DNA from: JBLMYQ01 sp050260055
Lineage (GTDB): Bacteria > Bacillota > Clostridia > Acetivibrionales > UBA4821
Assembly (NCBI GenBank): GCA_050260055.1
Contig: JBLNBO010000033.1
Coordinates: forward strand, 62,001-126,000
DNA length: 64,000 bases
Reading direction: 5' to 3'
The notes below the pieces were generated by a model that ran no database searches, was not told the origin of the DNA, and worked only from the letters and a program-made list of their open reading frames with translations. Numbering within the stretch: position 1 is the stretch's first letter; each line of letters starts with the position of its first letter. Shown here one piece after another: positions 35,282 through 44,669 of this stretch. The position numbers and the translations under genes were made by a program.

Positions 35282-36343
35282 TTAGCTTCTTATTAAATCC
35301 CCTTGTGCCATCCTTCTGCTATAAACACTTCTTCTCAAAAATTCTGGCAGTATACTGTCAAAAGAATCTTTCGTCTCAATGTCTAACCTTTTCATATCTA
35401 AGCCATCGTATACTGCCTCCAATGTTCCAGGCCCTTTTCGACTGCTAAGTATAATTATTCTTTTAAAGGCTCTCGCTTTAATAAGCTTCTTTAACCCAGG
35501 CTTATATAAAATATCTTTAATACCGCTGCCATGCGCTGTTGCCGCTACTCCCACACCCGAATATAAGGCTGTTAAAATCGCATCAGCATCCTCAATTGAG
35601 CCTATTTCATCAGTTGCAATTATTTCCGGCCCCATTGACCTTAAAAGCATCATGATTCCATCAACTTTAGGGCAGTTATCGAGTACGTCAGTTCTTATAC
35701 CTACATGGTTCTGAGAAACACCTTTATAGCAGGCAGCTATTTCAGACCTTTCATCGACTAGTCCAATAGTTTGTCCCCTTATATTTTGAGGCGGTATTCC
35801 ATTACTCAATTGTCTGACAAGGTCACGCAATATTGTGGTCTTTCCACATCTTGGGGGAGAAACGATAAGCGTGTTAAGAAAAGTATTGTTGTCAAACAAA
35901 TAGCCAATTATTGAATCAGCAGAATTCAGTATTTGTCTAGAAATCCTTATATTCAAGCCGGAAAAATGCTTTATACTCTGCACCTTATTCGAGTCACAAA
36001 CTGCTTTTCCCACAATACCTACCCTGTGTCCGCCTCTAAGTGTAATAAATCCCCCCCTTATTTCTTCACTAAATGCATATAATGAGTTTTCGCTCATCAC
36101 TCCAAGGATTTCTTGTATCTCCTCTTGAGAAACTCTATCTACTTTAGAACCACTGTTCATCAGCTCGCTGACTGGATATTCACCGTCATTAATACATAAA
36201 GAGGGTATCTGCCCAGCCCTGAATCGAATTTCATAAATCTGTTCTTTAATCTTTACAGGCAAGGACTCGAAATAACTAAATATTTTTTTCGGAAACAATG
36301 ATAGAACATCTCTATTTAGTATTTCTAAAGAGCTTGTTTCCAA
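35282..36343 (-). CDS. spoIIIAA: Stage III sporulation protein AA (ATPase)
   Basis: SpoIIIAA is the cytosolic ATPase that powers the mother cell-forespore channel, distantly like secretion ATPases. The 353-residue protein has Walker A (PPRCGKTT near residue 160) and a Walker B-type IIATDEIG segment. The start is a TTG at 36343 behind GAGGTGAT. It is the first gene of the complete eight-gene spoIIIA operon; a SigE-type promoter is expected in the 125 bp upstream but I could not pick one with confidence. Confidence 0.95.
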   Translation of the reverse strand: METSSLEILNRDVLSLFPKKIFSYFESLPVKIKEQIYEIRFRAGQIPSLCINDGEYPVSELMNSGSKVDRVSQEEIQEILGVMSENSLYAFSEEIRGGFITLRGGHRVGIVGKAVCDSNKVQSIKHFSGLNIRISRQILNSADSIIGYLFDNNTFLNTLIVSPPRCGKTTILRDLVRQLSNGIPPQNIRGQTIGLVDERSEIAACYKGVSQNHVGIRTDVLDNCPKVDGIMMLLRSMGPEIIATDEIGSIEDADAILTALYSGVGVAATAHGSGIKDILYKPGLKKLIKARAFKRIIILSSRKGPGTLEAVYDGLDMKRLDIETKDSFDSILPEFLRRSVYSRRMAQGDLIRS

Positions 36344-36412
36344 AATATCACCTCTTTCTTTAGTATTTTTTTGCTTTAGTTAAATATAATTTATTAATAT
36401 TTGTCCAAGTTT

Positions 36413-36463
36413 AGAACAACAAAAAAAAGATGACAGACATTTGTCATCTTTTTTTGTTGTTCT
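36413..36463. terminator. Long palindromic terminator behind disA
   Basis: The arms match over 22 bp with one extra A in a run of eight A against seven T, around GATGACA-GACATT-TGTCATC. It separates disA from the spoIIIA operon and has poly-T on both strands. Confidence 0.8.
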
Positions 36464-36468
36464 ATTAA

Positions 36469-37593
36469 TTAGTTATTTTTATTTATATAATATAAGGGTA
36501 TATCAGCAAGGTAATCTTCCTTACTGCTTTTTGTTCCCATGTTCAGCATATCAAATGTTCTCCTTAATCCTTCTTTGATTGATTTCGCCCTTACTTCCCC
36601 TATACCATCAACATCATCCAACTCTTCAATTGAAGCCTTTAATACTCCTTGAAGGTTAACAAACCTATCTACCAGATTCTTTATTATTGTCATTGGGAGT
36701 TTGGGCAGTTTACTCATTATCCTGTATCCCCTTGGCGTAAGGTTTAGGTCAAGTGATGCCATTCCGCCATGATATCCAAGCGTCTTGCAAAAAACATTTA
36801 AATCTATGAGTTCTTCATTTGATAATGCCGAAAGCTGTTTTAGTACATCTTCGGTTTTTTTGTTTTCTGTTGGGAATATATAATCTTCAATAATAAGATT
36901 CCCTTCTCTTTCAGTATTGCCTATAAGTTCTTCTAGCTGCATGCTGACCAGCCGTCCTTCATTACCTAATTCAAAAATATATCTCCTGATTTCTTTTACA
37001 ATTCTTAGAACCATCTCAACTCTTTGTATTACCAGAGCAACATGTTCTAATGCAACCAAATCATAAAATTCGTTTATGCTAAGATTAGTAAGTGCAGAAT
37101 CAAGAACCTTTTTGTATTTTTCAAGGGTTTGAAGTGCCTGATTTGCCCCAGCAAGAATTACTGATGTTTCTTTTAATAAATATCTTGCATTACCTTTGAA
37201 CAGGGTAATTAAACCTCTTCTTTGCGAAACACAGATTACTAACTCTCCTGTTTGCTTAGCAACTCTTTCTGCAGTTCTGTGTCTTGTTCCCGTTTCAACA
37301 GTCTGAATTTTGCCGTCTGGAATAAGCTGAGCATTGGCATATACAATTTTTTTGGCATCTTTACTGAGAACTATTGCACCGTCCATTTTGGCCAATTCGT
37401 ATATGCTTGCCGGATTATAATCTTTATTAATTAGAAATCCGCCATCAATCACGCTGCTAACATCATCAATATCTGCAACCAGAATCAATGCCCCTGTTTT
37501 TGCCTTCAATATATACTCCAATCCTTCTCTAAGCGCAGTTCCAGGAGCAATCATTTTGATGACATCCATCATTTCATTATCTCTTTCGTCCAT
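36469..37593 (-). CDS. disA: DNA integrity scanning diadenylate cyclase
   Basis: DisA makes cyclic di-AMP and stops doing so when it meets branched DNA, linking genome damage to sporulation entry. The 374-residue protein has the DAC domain with DGAIVLS (near residue 75) and GTRHRTAER (near residue 107), a helical spine and a C-terminal helix-hairpin-helix DNA-binding domain with LDDVDGIGEVRAKSI. I start at the ATG at 37593, five bases behind TGGAGGAA. radA lies 38 bp upstream, the same pairing as in Bacillus. Confidence 0.97.
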   Translation of the reverse strand: MDERDNEMMDVIKMIAPGTALREGLEYILKAKTGALILVADIDDVSSVIDGGFLINKDYNPASIYELAKMDGAIVLSKDAKKIVYANAQLIPDGKIQTVETGTRHRTAERVAKQTGELVICVSQRRGLITLFKGNARYLLKETSVILAGANQALQTLEKYKKVLDSALTNLSINEFYDLVALEHVALVIQRVEMVLRIVKEIRRYIFELGNEGRLVSMQLEELIGNTEREGNLIIEDYIFPTENKKTEDVLKQLSALSNEELIDLNVFCKTLGYHGGMASLDLNLTPRGYRIMSKLPKLPMTIIKNLVDRFVNLQGVLKASIEELDDVDGIGEVRAKSIKEGLRRTFDMLNMGTKSSKEDYLADIPLYYINKNN

Positions 37594-37631
37594 CTGCTTC
37601 CTCCACATAAAATCCTGTTCTGAACACTGAT

Positions 37632-38996
37632 TTATTCTAAGCAGGCCTCAAGAGCCTCTTTGACATCTTTTACTCCAATTATTTCTATAGAATTAAAATT
37701 CTTCCTATCAATTAATTTAACATTTCCATCGGGGATAATGCAACATTTAAATCCTGATTTTTTTGCTTCATTTATTCTTTTTTCTATTCCATTAACTGCC
37801 CTTATTTCTCCGGTCAGGCCAACCTCGCCTATCATAACAGTCGCAGGACGTGTATTCTTATTTTTAAAACTTGATGCTATTGCAGACATTACACCAAGAT
37901 CTACGGCAGGTTCATCTAACCTTATACCTCCGACAACATTAATATATACATCCTGATTGCTAAGATTTAACCCGAGTCTTTTTTCCAATACTGCAGTTAA
38001 TAAAATCACCCTGTTGTAATCCAGTCCATTTGCCATTCTTCGAGGCATTCCAAAAGGAGTATAACTAACAAGTGCCTGAATCTCTATAAGAATAGGCCTG
38101 CTGCCTTCCATGCTTGAAACAATTACAGACCCGGGTATATCTCCAGGTCTTTCAGAAAGAAGAACAGCTGACATATCCAAAACCTCTGTTAATCCCTGGT
38201 CTTTCATCTCAAACATTCCAATCTCATTGGTAGAGCCAAAACGGTTTTTTACCGCTCTAAGAATTCTATAGGAAAAATGTCTTTCCCCTTCAAAATATAA
38301 TACTGCATCCACCATATGCTCAAGAACTCTTGGCCCGGCTATTGCACCTTCTTTAGTAACGTGGCCTATTATAAATGTTGAAATATTCTTTTTCTTTGCA
38401 ATATGCATAAGCCTTGATGCAGCTTCCCTTACCTGGCTTACACTGCCAGGAGCTGAGGATATCTCTTGCAGAAATACGGTCTGTATTGAATCTATTATAA
38501 TCATCTTCGGCTCAATTTTATCAATTGTCTGCTCAATAATTTCCATATTGTTTTCTGATATAAGAAATAGATTATCTCTTGCTACACCCAGTCTATCAGC
38601 TCTCATCTTGATTTGTCTTATAGATTCTTCTCCGGAAACATAAAGAATATTTCCATCAATGTTTATTGAATTGCATATTTGCAGGAGCAATGTGGATTTT
38701 CCAATCCCAGGATCACCTCCAACAAGAACAAGCGAACCTTTTACAACTCCTCCTCCAAGCACTCTGTCAAACTCTTTCATTCTTGTTTCATATCTTTCTT
38801 CATCTTCAAAAGAAATTTGAGAAAGCTTGATAGGATTAGTTTCGGCAGCTCCTTCTCCTAATCTCTTGCTGGTATTCTTTTCAATAATTTCTTCCACAAG
38901 TGAACCCCATGCATTGCAAGATGGACATTTACCTAGCCATCTAGGTGTTTCATATCCGCATTCTTGACACACAAATTGTGTTTTTGCTTTCGCCAT
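37632..38996 (-). CDS. radA: DNA repair protein RadA
   Basis: RadA (Sms) is a RecA-like helicase that helps process recombination branches. The 454-residue protein has an N-terminal C4 zinc finger (CQECGYETPRWLGKCPSC), Walker A GGDPGIGKSTL near residue 80, the RadA-specific KNRFG motif and a Lon-protease-like C-terminal domain. I start at the ATG at 38996 with AAAGGA upstream; a longer frame exists without a ribosome binding site. disA follows. In many Firmicutes clpC lies upstream; here a GC-rich non-coding block does. Confidence 0.97.
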   Translation of the reverse strand: MAKAKTQFVCQECGYETPRWLGKCPSCNAWGSLVEEIIEKNTSKRLGEGAAETNPIKLSQISFEDEERYETRMKEFDRVLGGGVVKGSLVLVGGDPGIGKSTLLLQICNSINIDGNILYVSGEESIRQIKMRADRLGVARDNLFLISENNMEIIEQTIDKIEPKMIIIDSIQTVFLQEISSAPGSVSQVREAASRLMHIAKKKNISTFIIGHVTKEGAIAGPRVLEHMVDAVLYFEGERHFSYRILRAVKNRFGSTNEIGMFEMKDQGLTEVLDMSAVLLSERPGDIPGSVIVSSMEGSRPILIEIQALVSYTPFGMPRRMANGLDYNRVILLTAVLEKRLGLNLSNQDVYINVVGGIRLDEPAVDLGVMSAIASSFKNKNTRPATVMIGEVGLTGEIRAVNGIEKRINEAKKSGFKCCIIPDGNVKLIDRKNFNSIEIIGVKDVKEALEACLE

Positions 38997-39056
38997 ACTT
39001 TTTCCTTTCTTGGGTTGTTTTATATAAGAGTCTTTGGAGTTATCTTTCAAAAGCAA

Positions 39057-39628
39057 AACCTAGGTTTCGCTCTTGCACTCACTTCCTTTTAAATAAAAAA
39101 TAAAAACTTTATTGCCGCTTTTCACCGACGAAAATCGGCGAAAAAGTCGCCACTCGCCGTGGTGGCTATTCTGGGTTCATTGAAAAATATTCTATGCACT
39201 TGGCGATTCAAAAACATCCTTTGGCGGTCGGCACAAAATTCGCATCCATGACTCAATTGTGCCTAACATGAACGTCCTTGTTCATGTTCCCGCGTCAGCT
39301 GTTTTCTTCATCGAGTGCATCACAAATATTTTTCATAACAGTTGCACTAGCACCTATGAAGCTTTTGTCTTTTAGCATCCATTTGAACGGACGAGCTTAG
39401 TGATTCTATTCCGCAGGTACAGACTGAAGCGTAAAACTTTGCACGATGCAAAGTTTAATGTCCTTGAGCACGGATGCGAATCAGGACATGGTAGCGAAAA
39501 GTCAAACCAAGGAATTAGAATCTCTTGCTTGGTAGTGGGGATGCAGAGGAAGAGATTCCAAAAGAGGAACTCTAAGTTCCTCTTTTGAGAAAACACTTCA
39601 GAGACACTTCTTTGCCTTAGCTCAAATA
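39057..39628. other. GC-rich non-coding block with many hairpins
   Basis: This 572-bp stretch between GH15 gene and radA is clearly richer in G and C than the neighbouring genes. It has strong local stems: AACATGAAC/GTTCATGTT (39265-39288), AAACTTTGCA/TGCAAAGTTT (39434-39456), TGTCCT/AGGACA (39460-39488) and CCGA/TCGG plus GCCAC/GTGGC near 39125-39170. ATTCGCATCC at 39238-39247 pairs with GGATGCGAAT at 39472-39481, extended to about 18 pairs with one bulge. Frames on both strands within it lack ribosome binding sites. It may be a structured RNA or a dispersed repeat; I do not recognise it. Confidence 0.55.
39560..39586 (-). terminator. 12-bp perfect hairpin behind the GH15 gene
   Basis: AAAAGAGGAACT and AGTTCCTCTTTT are exact reverse complements around a 3-nt loop, 42 bp behind the GH15 stop. 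On the minus strand the stem ends in TTTT. Confidence 0.75.
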
Positions 39629-41557
39629 TTATATAACCTCGCCATGCTCTAAAAGTTCAAAAAGTACAATTATAAACATTGCATGAGACCAAGTTAACGG
39701 AATTACCCAGGCAGGATTACCTGTATTCTTATCTATTTGCTCAGGCAAAAAATCCAGCTTGGTACGATGTTTCACCGCCCAGTTAAAATACCCCTTAGCC
39801 TTTTCAATTTCACCTGACTTTATATGATAAAGTGCAAGCCATAATGTTGATATAATCCATGGATTCCCGCCGATATAATTATCGGTCAAGTATCTTTTTA
39901 TACCACCGATACCTGATATGGCTAAGCTCTTCTCAATTGTTTCAATTGTATTAACCATATACTTATGATTTACCGGAAATACGTTAAATGGAACTGCCAA
40001 TCCAATTAGACTGGAATCAATAACATCATCTTTAGGAACCACTATCGTTTTATACCCTTTTTTATTAACAACAATTTCTTTAGTCTGCTGTTCAGGAGCA
40101 ATTTCCCATGGATTCTTAACTATCTGGATGCTTCTCAAAAATCTATTAATGTTTTTATCCCAAAAATTTTTCTCTATTGCGTTCTTTAGTTTTTCAGCTT
40201 GTTCCTTCCATCTATTATTATTATCTTCAAAACCTAAAGCCTCAGCGATTTTAATTGCCGAAATAATTCCCCCATATACAGCTGCACTTGAGTAAGCATG
40301 TTCCCCTGTTCTTTCTTCCCAAATATCATATGAATGCTTAGGTAATCCAGTATCTGCATCAATAAATTCAATTAAAAATTTGCATGCCCCTTTAACATAT
40401 TTCCAGGCTTTTTTTAAGAATTCAATATTTCCCCTTGCGTTATAGTGTTCCCATATCCCCCATATTATTGAACCGATTTCATCAATCTGTATTCCCCATG
40501 TAGGTGCCAGGTTTCCATCGGTATAATATCTTTGATACCAGGAGTTATCTTCAGCACGCACCTTAAAAGTCCATTCAAAAAATTTTTCCGATATGTCAAA
40601 CATTTCACACTTATTTAGAGCTGATACAATAAAAGCTGCATCTCTTCCCCAGCAATAGCCGTACCTCCCGCAGCGTGTAAACTCTTCATCTATTTCAGGT
40701 GCAGCAAGTATTCCCCCGCCTTCCTTCTCGCTCATCAAAGCAAAAGCAAGTATTGTTCTATTGTATAAATCAAGTATTTCTTTATTTTTTACCTCAATCT
40801 TTTTTGCCTTTGATATATACTCTCTCCAATATTCAGCAGTCTTATCTAACAAGGCGTTAAAAGGCAATTTTTTTATTGACTTTATTCCTTCCAAGGCTTC
40901 ATTAATGGTACTTCCGGCATATAGGTATAAGGTTATTTGCTTCTTTTCTCCTGGTTTGATTAGTCCTAAGTGCCATTGTAATGCAGCGCTATTTGACATA
41001 CTGGTATCATCAAAACCGTATAATTCTCCTTTTAATGCACAATCCAAGGAGTTATTCAGCTGAAATCCATTTATTTCGAGGTCGGAAGATATTGCAAAAT
41101 AATTATTATGTTTATATTGAACTAAAGTATCTATAGTAAAATTAAACAAAGAACTCCTTATATTGTTGGAGTTCGTAATCATTGAAGAATATAAGAATAA
41201 ATCTGAATTTTTATCTTCCTGCCCAATATTCTCAATAGTATAATTTCTAACCAGAACATCCTTATCCATTAAACAAAAATCGGTTTGTTCTGCCTTATAA
41301 CCCAAATCGTAATTCACAGAAGTTGTTACTAAGATATTGGTAGAATCAATGTATCTCTGCTTATGAATCCAGCCATCATCATGGAACCAGCTTGTATTCC
41401 CAGTGCCGTTGATGTTTCTTACTCCAATACGAAAAGAATCAATATGCTGAGAATAGCTAATATGCGGCCATAATAATCTTATAAGCTCACCGTTCTGGCT
41501 TAAACACCCAAGCATTTTTGAGTTTCCTATTATAGCATCATTAAAATATGGTTTCAT
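39629..41557 (-). CDS. GH15-type glucosidase (glucoamylase family)
   Basis: The 642-residue protein combines an N-terminal beta-sandwich (about 1-240) with an alpha6/alpha6 barrel (about 260-640), the layout of family 15 glucosidases. Typical segments are GRYGYCWGRDAAFI, NLAPTWGIQIDEIGSIIWGIWEHY, which bears a likely catalytic glutamate, and FLPEQID with the second near the end. It hydrolyses alpha-glucosidic bonds such as in isomaltose, trehalose or dextrins; which one is not clear. There is no signal peptide, so it is cytosolic and probably acts on imported oligosaccharides. It is divergent from the GT2 gene. Confidence 0.85.
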   Translation of the reverse strand: MKPYFNDAIIGNSKMLGCLSQNGELIRLLWPHISYSQHIDSFRIGVRNINGTGNTSWFHDDGWIHKQRYIDSTNILVTTSVNYDLGYKAEQTDFCLMDKDVLVRNYTIENIGQEDKNSDLFLYSSMITNSNNIRSSLFNFTIDTLVQYKHNNYFAISSDLEINGFQLNNSLDCALKGELYGFDDTSMSNSAALQWHLGLIKPGEKKQITLYLYAGSTINEALEGIKSIKKLPFNALLDKTAEYWREYISKAKKIEVKNKEILDLYNRTILAFALMSEKEGGGILAAPEIDEEFTRCGRYGYCWGRDAAFIVSALNKCEMFDISEKFFEWTFKVRAEDNSWYQRYYTDGNLAPTWGIQIDEIGSIIWGIWEHYNARGNIEFLKKAWKYVKGACKFLIEFIDADTGLPKHSYDIWEERTGEHAYSSAAVYGGIISAIKIAEALGFEDNNNRWKEQAEKLKNAIEKNFWDKNINRFLRSIQIVKNPWEIAPEQQTKEIVVNKKGYKTIVVPKDDVIDSSLIGLAVPFNVFPVNHKYMVNTIETIEKSLAISGIGGIKRYLTDNYIGGNPWIISTLWLALYHIKSGEIEKAKGYFNWAVKHRTKLDFLPEQIDKNTGNPAWVIPLTWSHAMFIIVLFELLEHGEVI

Positions 41558-41924
41558 TAAGATAAATTTATCTCCCCAATTAATAATCTTTTAGTCTTTT
41601 TAAAACAATAAATGAGCAATTTATATCCCCGCCCATTATACCATTTTATAATTATATGTTAAATCTTTATTTCACATAACAATACAACTTAACAAGTATA
41701 TTAAATTATTTCCTATTTTAATATACTTTTCAAATATTGCATATAATAAATAAGCATATAAATTCAACAATTGGCTAAATTATCCGTCATAATGTCAAAA
41801 TAGAAGATAGGTAAAGCTAAATACGATATTTAAGCAACATTAAATAAATTCAATTATTTACAAGAGAGGTGATTTTAGGCTATCTTTTAATAGGATATAT
41901 ATGTACATTGGAGGTAATCTATCT
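41558..41924. other. AT-rich intergenic region between divergent GH15 and GT2 genes
   Basis: These 367 bp are about three-quarters A and T. They must hold two divergent promoters, but no box pair stands out enough to name. A strong ribosome-binding-like GAGAGGTGA at about 41865-41873 is followed by no canonical start codon; the real GT2 site is GGAGGTAA nearer the gene. Confidence 0.55.
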
Positions 41925-43193
41925 ATGGAAATCGATTTTCAAAACTTAACATATATAGCAAGTGTAATACTACAGATTACTATATTTGTTGTCGGAGCCT
42001 ATTTTTTTAGTATTTCAGTATTTGGCTGGATAAAAAGGAAAGAAGAAAGTGCCGATTCATATCCGCCCACCAAAAGATTTGCTCTTGTAATTGCAGCACA
42101 TAACGAAGAAAGAGTTATCGGACAAATGATTGACAGCCTTCTTCACCTTAAATATCCTAGAGAACTCTATGATATATTTATTGTTGCTGACAACTGCAAT
42201 GATAATACCGCTTCTATCGCACGTGAAAAGGGCGCATTTGCTTACGAACGTTTCAATACCATGAAGAAGGGTAAAGGATGTGCCCTTGAATGGATTTTCG
42301 ATATAATTTTTAAGCTTGATACACAATATGATGCAATCTCTGTTTTTGATGCTGATAACGTTGTTTCTCCAAACTTCCTATCAGAAATGAATAAACAGCT
42401 TTGCAAAGGTCATAAAGTTGTTCAAGGATATATTGACAGCAAAAATCCTTTTGATTCTTGGATAACTGTATCATATGCCATTGCATTTTGGACTGTGAAC
42501 AGATTATTCCAACTTTCAAGATATTATGCCGGAATGACATGCGGTCTTTGCGGAACAGGCTTTACAATTGATACCAAAGTCCTTAAAGAACTTGGTTGGG
42601 GCGCTACCTGTCTGACAGAAGACCTTGAATTTACAATGAAACTTGCACTTAATAATATGAAGGTTGCTTGGTGTCACGATGCAATTGTTTATGATGAAAA
42701 ACCTCTTACTTTAAAACAATCATGGAAACAGCGTGTAAGATGGATGCAGGGTCAAGCTGATTGTGCTTTCAGATTTCTTCCCAGCATGATGGTGAAGGCT
42801 CTTAAGGAAAAGAATCTAGTTGCGTTCGACTGTGCACTTTATTTATTGCAGCCAGTAAGAATTATATTTATGGGTCTTGTAACTTTGATGGCATACTTAC
42901 AGTGGTTCTACCCAAAGGGAACCTTCTTTCAAATGGATTATGTAATACCAACATACGTCTGGACAGTTTTTGTAGTATCTCAGTTGCTTTACGGACCATT
43001 AATTGTTGCAGCTGAAAAGAAATTCAATTATAAAGTATTGCTTGGTTTCTTAATATATCCGTTCTATTCGTTGACATGGATACCAATAACAATACAAGGA
43101 TTTATATACAAAGACAGCAAGGAATGGAACCATACTCTCCATACAAGGCAAATCGCAATTAGCGAACTTGAAGAGGTAAAGCAAAATATTTAA
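41925..43193 (+). CDS. Processive-type family 2 glycosyltransferase
   Basis: The 422-residue protein has an N-terminal membrane helix (about 10-30), a cytosolic GT-A domain and about four C-terminal helices. Diagnostic motifs are FALVIAAHNEERVI, the DAD of VFDADNVVSPN, the TED of CLTEDLEFTM (general base) and KQRVRWMQGQ (QxxRW), the D,D,D,QxxRW set of cellulose/chitin/hyaluronan synthase-like enzymes. It therefore probably makes a beta-linked polysaccharide or glycolipid at the membrane; the sugar is unknown. I start at the ATG at 41925 behind GGAGGTAA instead of the frame's first ATG at 41901. A 46-bp palindrome terminates it. Confidence 0.9.
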   Translation: MEIDFQNLTYIASVILQITIFVVGAYFFSISVFGWIKRKEESADSYPPTKRFALVIAAHNEERVIGQMIDSLLHLKYPRELYDIFIVADNCNDNTASIAREKGAFAYERFNTMKKGKGCALEWIFDIIFKLDTQYDAISVFDADNVVSPNFLSEMNKQLCKGHKVVQGYIDSKNPFDSWITVSYAIAFWTVNRLFQLSRYYAGMTCGLCGTGFTIDTKVLKELGWGATCLTEDLEFTMKLALNNMKVAWCHDAIVYDEKPLTLKQSWKQRVRWMQGQADCAFRFLPSMMVKALKEKNLVAFDCALYLLQPVRIIFMGLVTLMAYLQWFYPKGTFFQMDYVIPTYVWTVFVVSQLLYGPLIVAAEKKFNYKVLLGFLIYPFYSLTWIPITIQGFIYKDSKEWNHTLHTRQIAISELEEVKQNI

Positions 43194-43237
43194 GATAAAA
43201 GAACTGACAGGGTATACCCTGTCAGTTCTTTTATCTT
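43192..43237. terminator. 46-bp perfect palindrome shared by two convergent units
   Basis: Arms of 23 nt meet at GGGTATACCC and carry AAAA/TTTT outer parts. It begins inside the GT2 stop codon and contains the stop of the minus-strand 38-residue ORF (43231-43233), so it serves both directions. Confidence 0.88.
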
Positions 43238-43347
43238 TCTATTTTATCAATTTCAGGAGTTATTGTACTTTTCTTTGTATCAATATTAATATCTTTTACA
43301 CTTTCATTCTTTGTCTTTTTCTTTTTATCTTGGTTCTTCTTTCCCAT
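43231..43347 (-). CDS. Small lysine-rich protein, 38 residues
   Basis: A 38-codon frame begins with ATG at 43347, six bases behind a strong GGAGGTG, and ends inside the shared terminator palindrome. The product starts MGKKNQDKKKKTKNES and is very rich in lysine. It resembles the start of the 37-residue ORF just upstream (M-x-K-K-N), suggesting paralogy. It is too short for family recognition; I infer that it is real from the ribosome binding site, composition and tandem partner. Confidence 0.6.
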   Translation of the reverse strand: MGKKNQDKKKKTKNESVKDINIDTKKSTITPEIDKIER

Positions 43348-43430
43348 TATATGCACCTCCAAGTTTTTAGAAAGCATATGTCAGTATCTGCAGCACTTAA
43401 AACAAAAAAGTAATTTCATTTTATAAAATA

Positions 43431-43544
43431 TTACTTACACTTTTCTTTACAACCAGGTTTTTCACAGCTTTTTATATCCGGACTTATTTCTCTGGCTGCT
43501 TCTAAATTGTTTTTAGGTTTTTTAAGGTTGTTTTTCTTTGCCAT
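43431..43544 (-). CDS. Small lysine-rich protein with CxxC-type tail, 37 residues
   Basis: A 37-codon frame begins with ATG at 43544, five bases behind GGAGGTG. The product starts MAKKNNLKKPKNNLEAA and ends CEKPGCKEKCK, with three cysteines that could bind a metal or form disulphides. It precedes the 38-residue ORF and follows the uppP terminator, so the pair has its own transcription. The function is unknown; the tandem strong ribosome binding sites argue that both are translated. Confidence 0.6.
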   Translation of the reverse strand: MAKKNNLKKPKNNLEAAREISPDIKSCEKPGCKEKCK

Positions 43545-43598
43545 ATTAACACCTCCATAAATATTATTTTCATTTGGCTGTTTTTATAAACTGAAAAA

Positions 43599-43626
43599 AA
43601 AAACCAACGAAAAATCGTTGGTTTTT
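43599..43626 (-). terminator. Intrinsic terminator of uppP
   Basis: AAAAACCAACGA and TCGTTGGTTTTT pair perfectly around AAAA, 22 bp behind the uppP stop; on the minus strand a run of T follows. Confidence 0.85.
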
Positions 43627-43648
43627 CAATATATTCTTTAAATATAAT

Positions 43649-44437
43649 TTATAGTCTTATAAAATAAATTCCAATCAAAATCAAACCAAATAAAAATCTA
43701 TAAACTACAAAAATATTAAATCCTTTATTTTTCAAATAATCCAAAAGAAATTTTATGCTTAAAAATCCAATAACCGCAGATGTGACAACCCCAACAGTAA
43801 ACGGCATGATTTCTATATTTGTTTCAACCAGGTCTTTTACTTTTAAAAGGCCTGCCCCAAGAATTATTGGAGTTGAGAGAAGAAAAGAGAATCTTGCAGC
43901 ACTTTCGCGATTTAGTCCTAAGAATCTTCCTGCCGACATTGTTATCCCTGAACGGGATACACCAGGAATTATCGCAATCGCTTGAGATAAACCTATTGCA
44001 AAGCTTTTGTAGAAACCTATATTCTCCAAGTTGATATCGGCTTTCTTGGTCTTATCAGCTATATACATAACTGCTCCCATTACAATGAGCATTGTTCCGA
44101 TAAGCGCAGGATTTCTAAAAATTGATTCTGCTTGATCCTCTAAAAGCTTTCCAATTAATGCACCTGGAATAGTTGCTGCAACAAGAAACCAGAACAATTT
44201 TCCTTCTTGCGTTTTTAAACCTTTCATTCCAGCTATAAAAAGGTTAAGCCAATCTTTCCAAAAGAAGACCACTACTGCCACTAATGTTCCAAGATGAAGC
44301 GCCACATCAAAAGCCAACCCTGGGTCTTTCCATCCAAAAAGCCATGGCATTACAACCAAGTGTGCAGAACTCGAAATGGGCAAAAACTCGCCTAAACCTT
44401 GAACTATTCCATATACTATTGCTTCAAAAATTGACAT
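43649..44437 (-). CDS. uppP: Undecaprenyl-diphosphatase (BacA type)
   Basis: UppP recycles the lipid carrier for cell-wall synthesis by removing a phosphate from undecaprenyl diphosphate at the membrane, and contributes to bacitracin resistance. The 262-residue protein has eight or so hydrophobic segments with the two catalytic motifs GLGEFLPISSSAHL (residues 15-28) and PGVSRSG (about residue 158). Length and motifs are standard. It is a single gene with its own terminator, divergent from the LysM/GH18 gene. Confidence 0.96.
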   Translation of the reverse strand: MSIFEAIVYGIVQGLGEFLPISSSAHLVVMPWLFGWKDPGLAFDVALHLGTLVAVVVFFWKDWLNLFIAGMKGLKTQEGKLFWFLVAATIPGALIGKLLEDQAESIFRNPALIGTMLIVMGAVMYIADKTKKADINLENIGFYKSFAIGLSQAIAIIPGVSRSGITMSAGRFLGLNRESAARFSFLLSTPIILGAGLLKVKDLVETNIEIMPFTVGVVTSAVIGFLSIKFLLDYLKNKGFNIFVVYRFLFGLILIGIYFIRL

Positions 44438-44669
44438 ATAAACCTTTACTCCTCCCAGTTATCTCTTATTATTTTAAGTTCATAAATATATACTTGTAAG
44501 TACTTATTAATTATAACTTCAAAATATTCTTTTCATCAATATATCTTTATATCTTTTGTTAATTTATTAGTTAGTACAAGTAATCTTAATTTTGGGAAAT
44601 AAGCAATAAAGAACACTCTAATTTCATTTTTCATAAACTATGTTAGTAATAAAATTAGCAGAAAAAGAT

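Noticed and set aside
39372..39596. 62- and 74-codon frames on opposite strands in the GC-rich block
   Set aside because: They mirror each other across hairpins, lack ribosome binding sites and recognisable sequence, and arise from palindromic sequence.
41865..41950. Possible leader peptide before the GT2 gene behind GAGAGGTGA
   Set aside because: The only in-frame starts are ATT immediately against the Shine-Dalgarno, with no spacing, and the peptide overlaps the real start.
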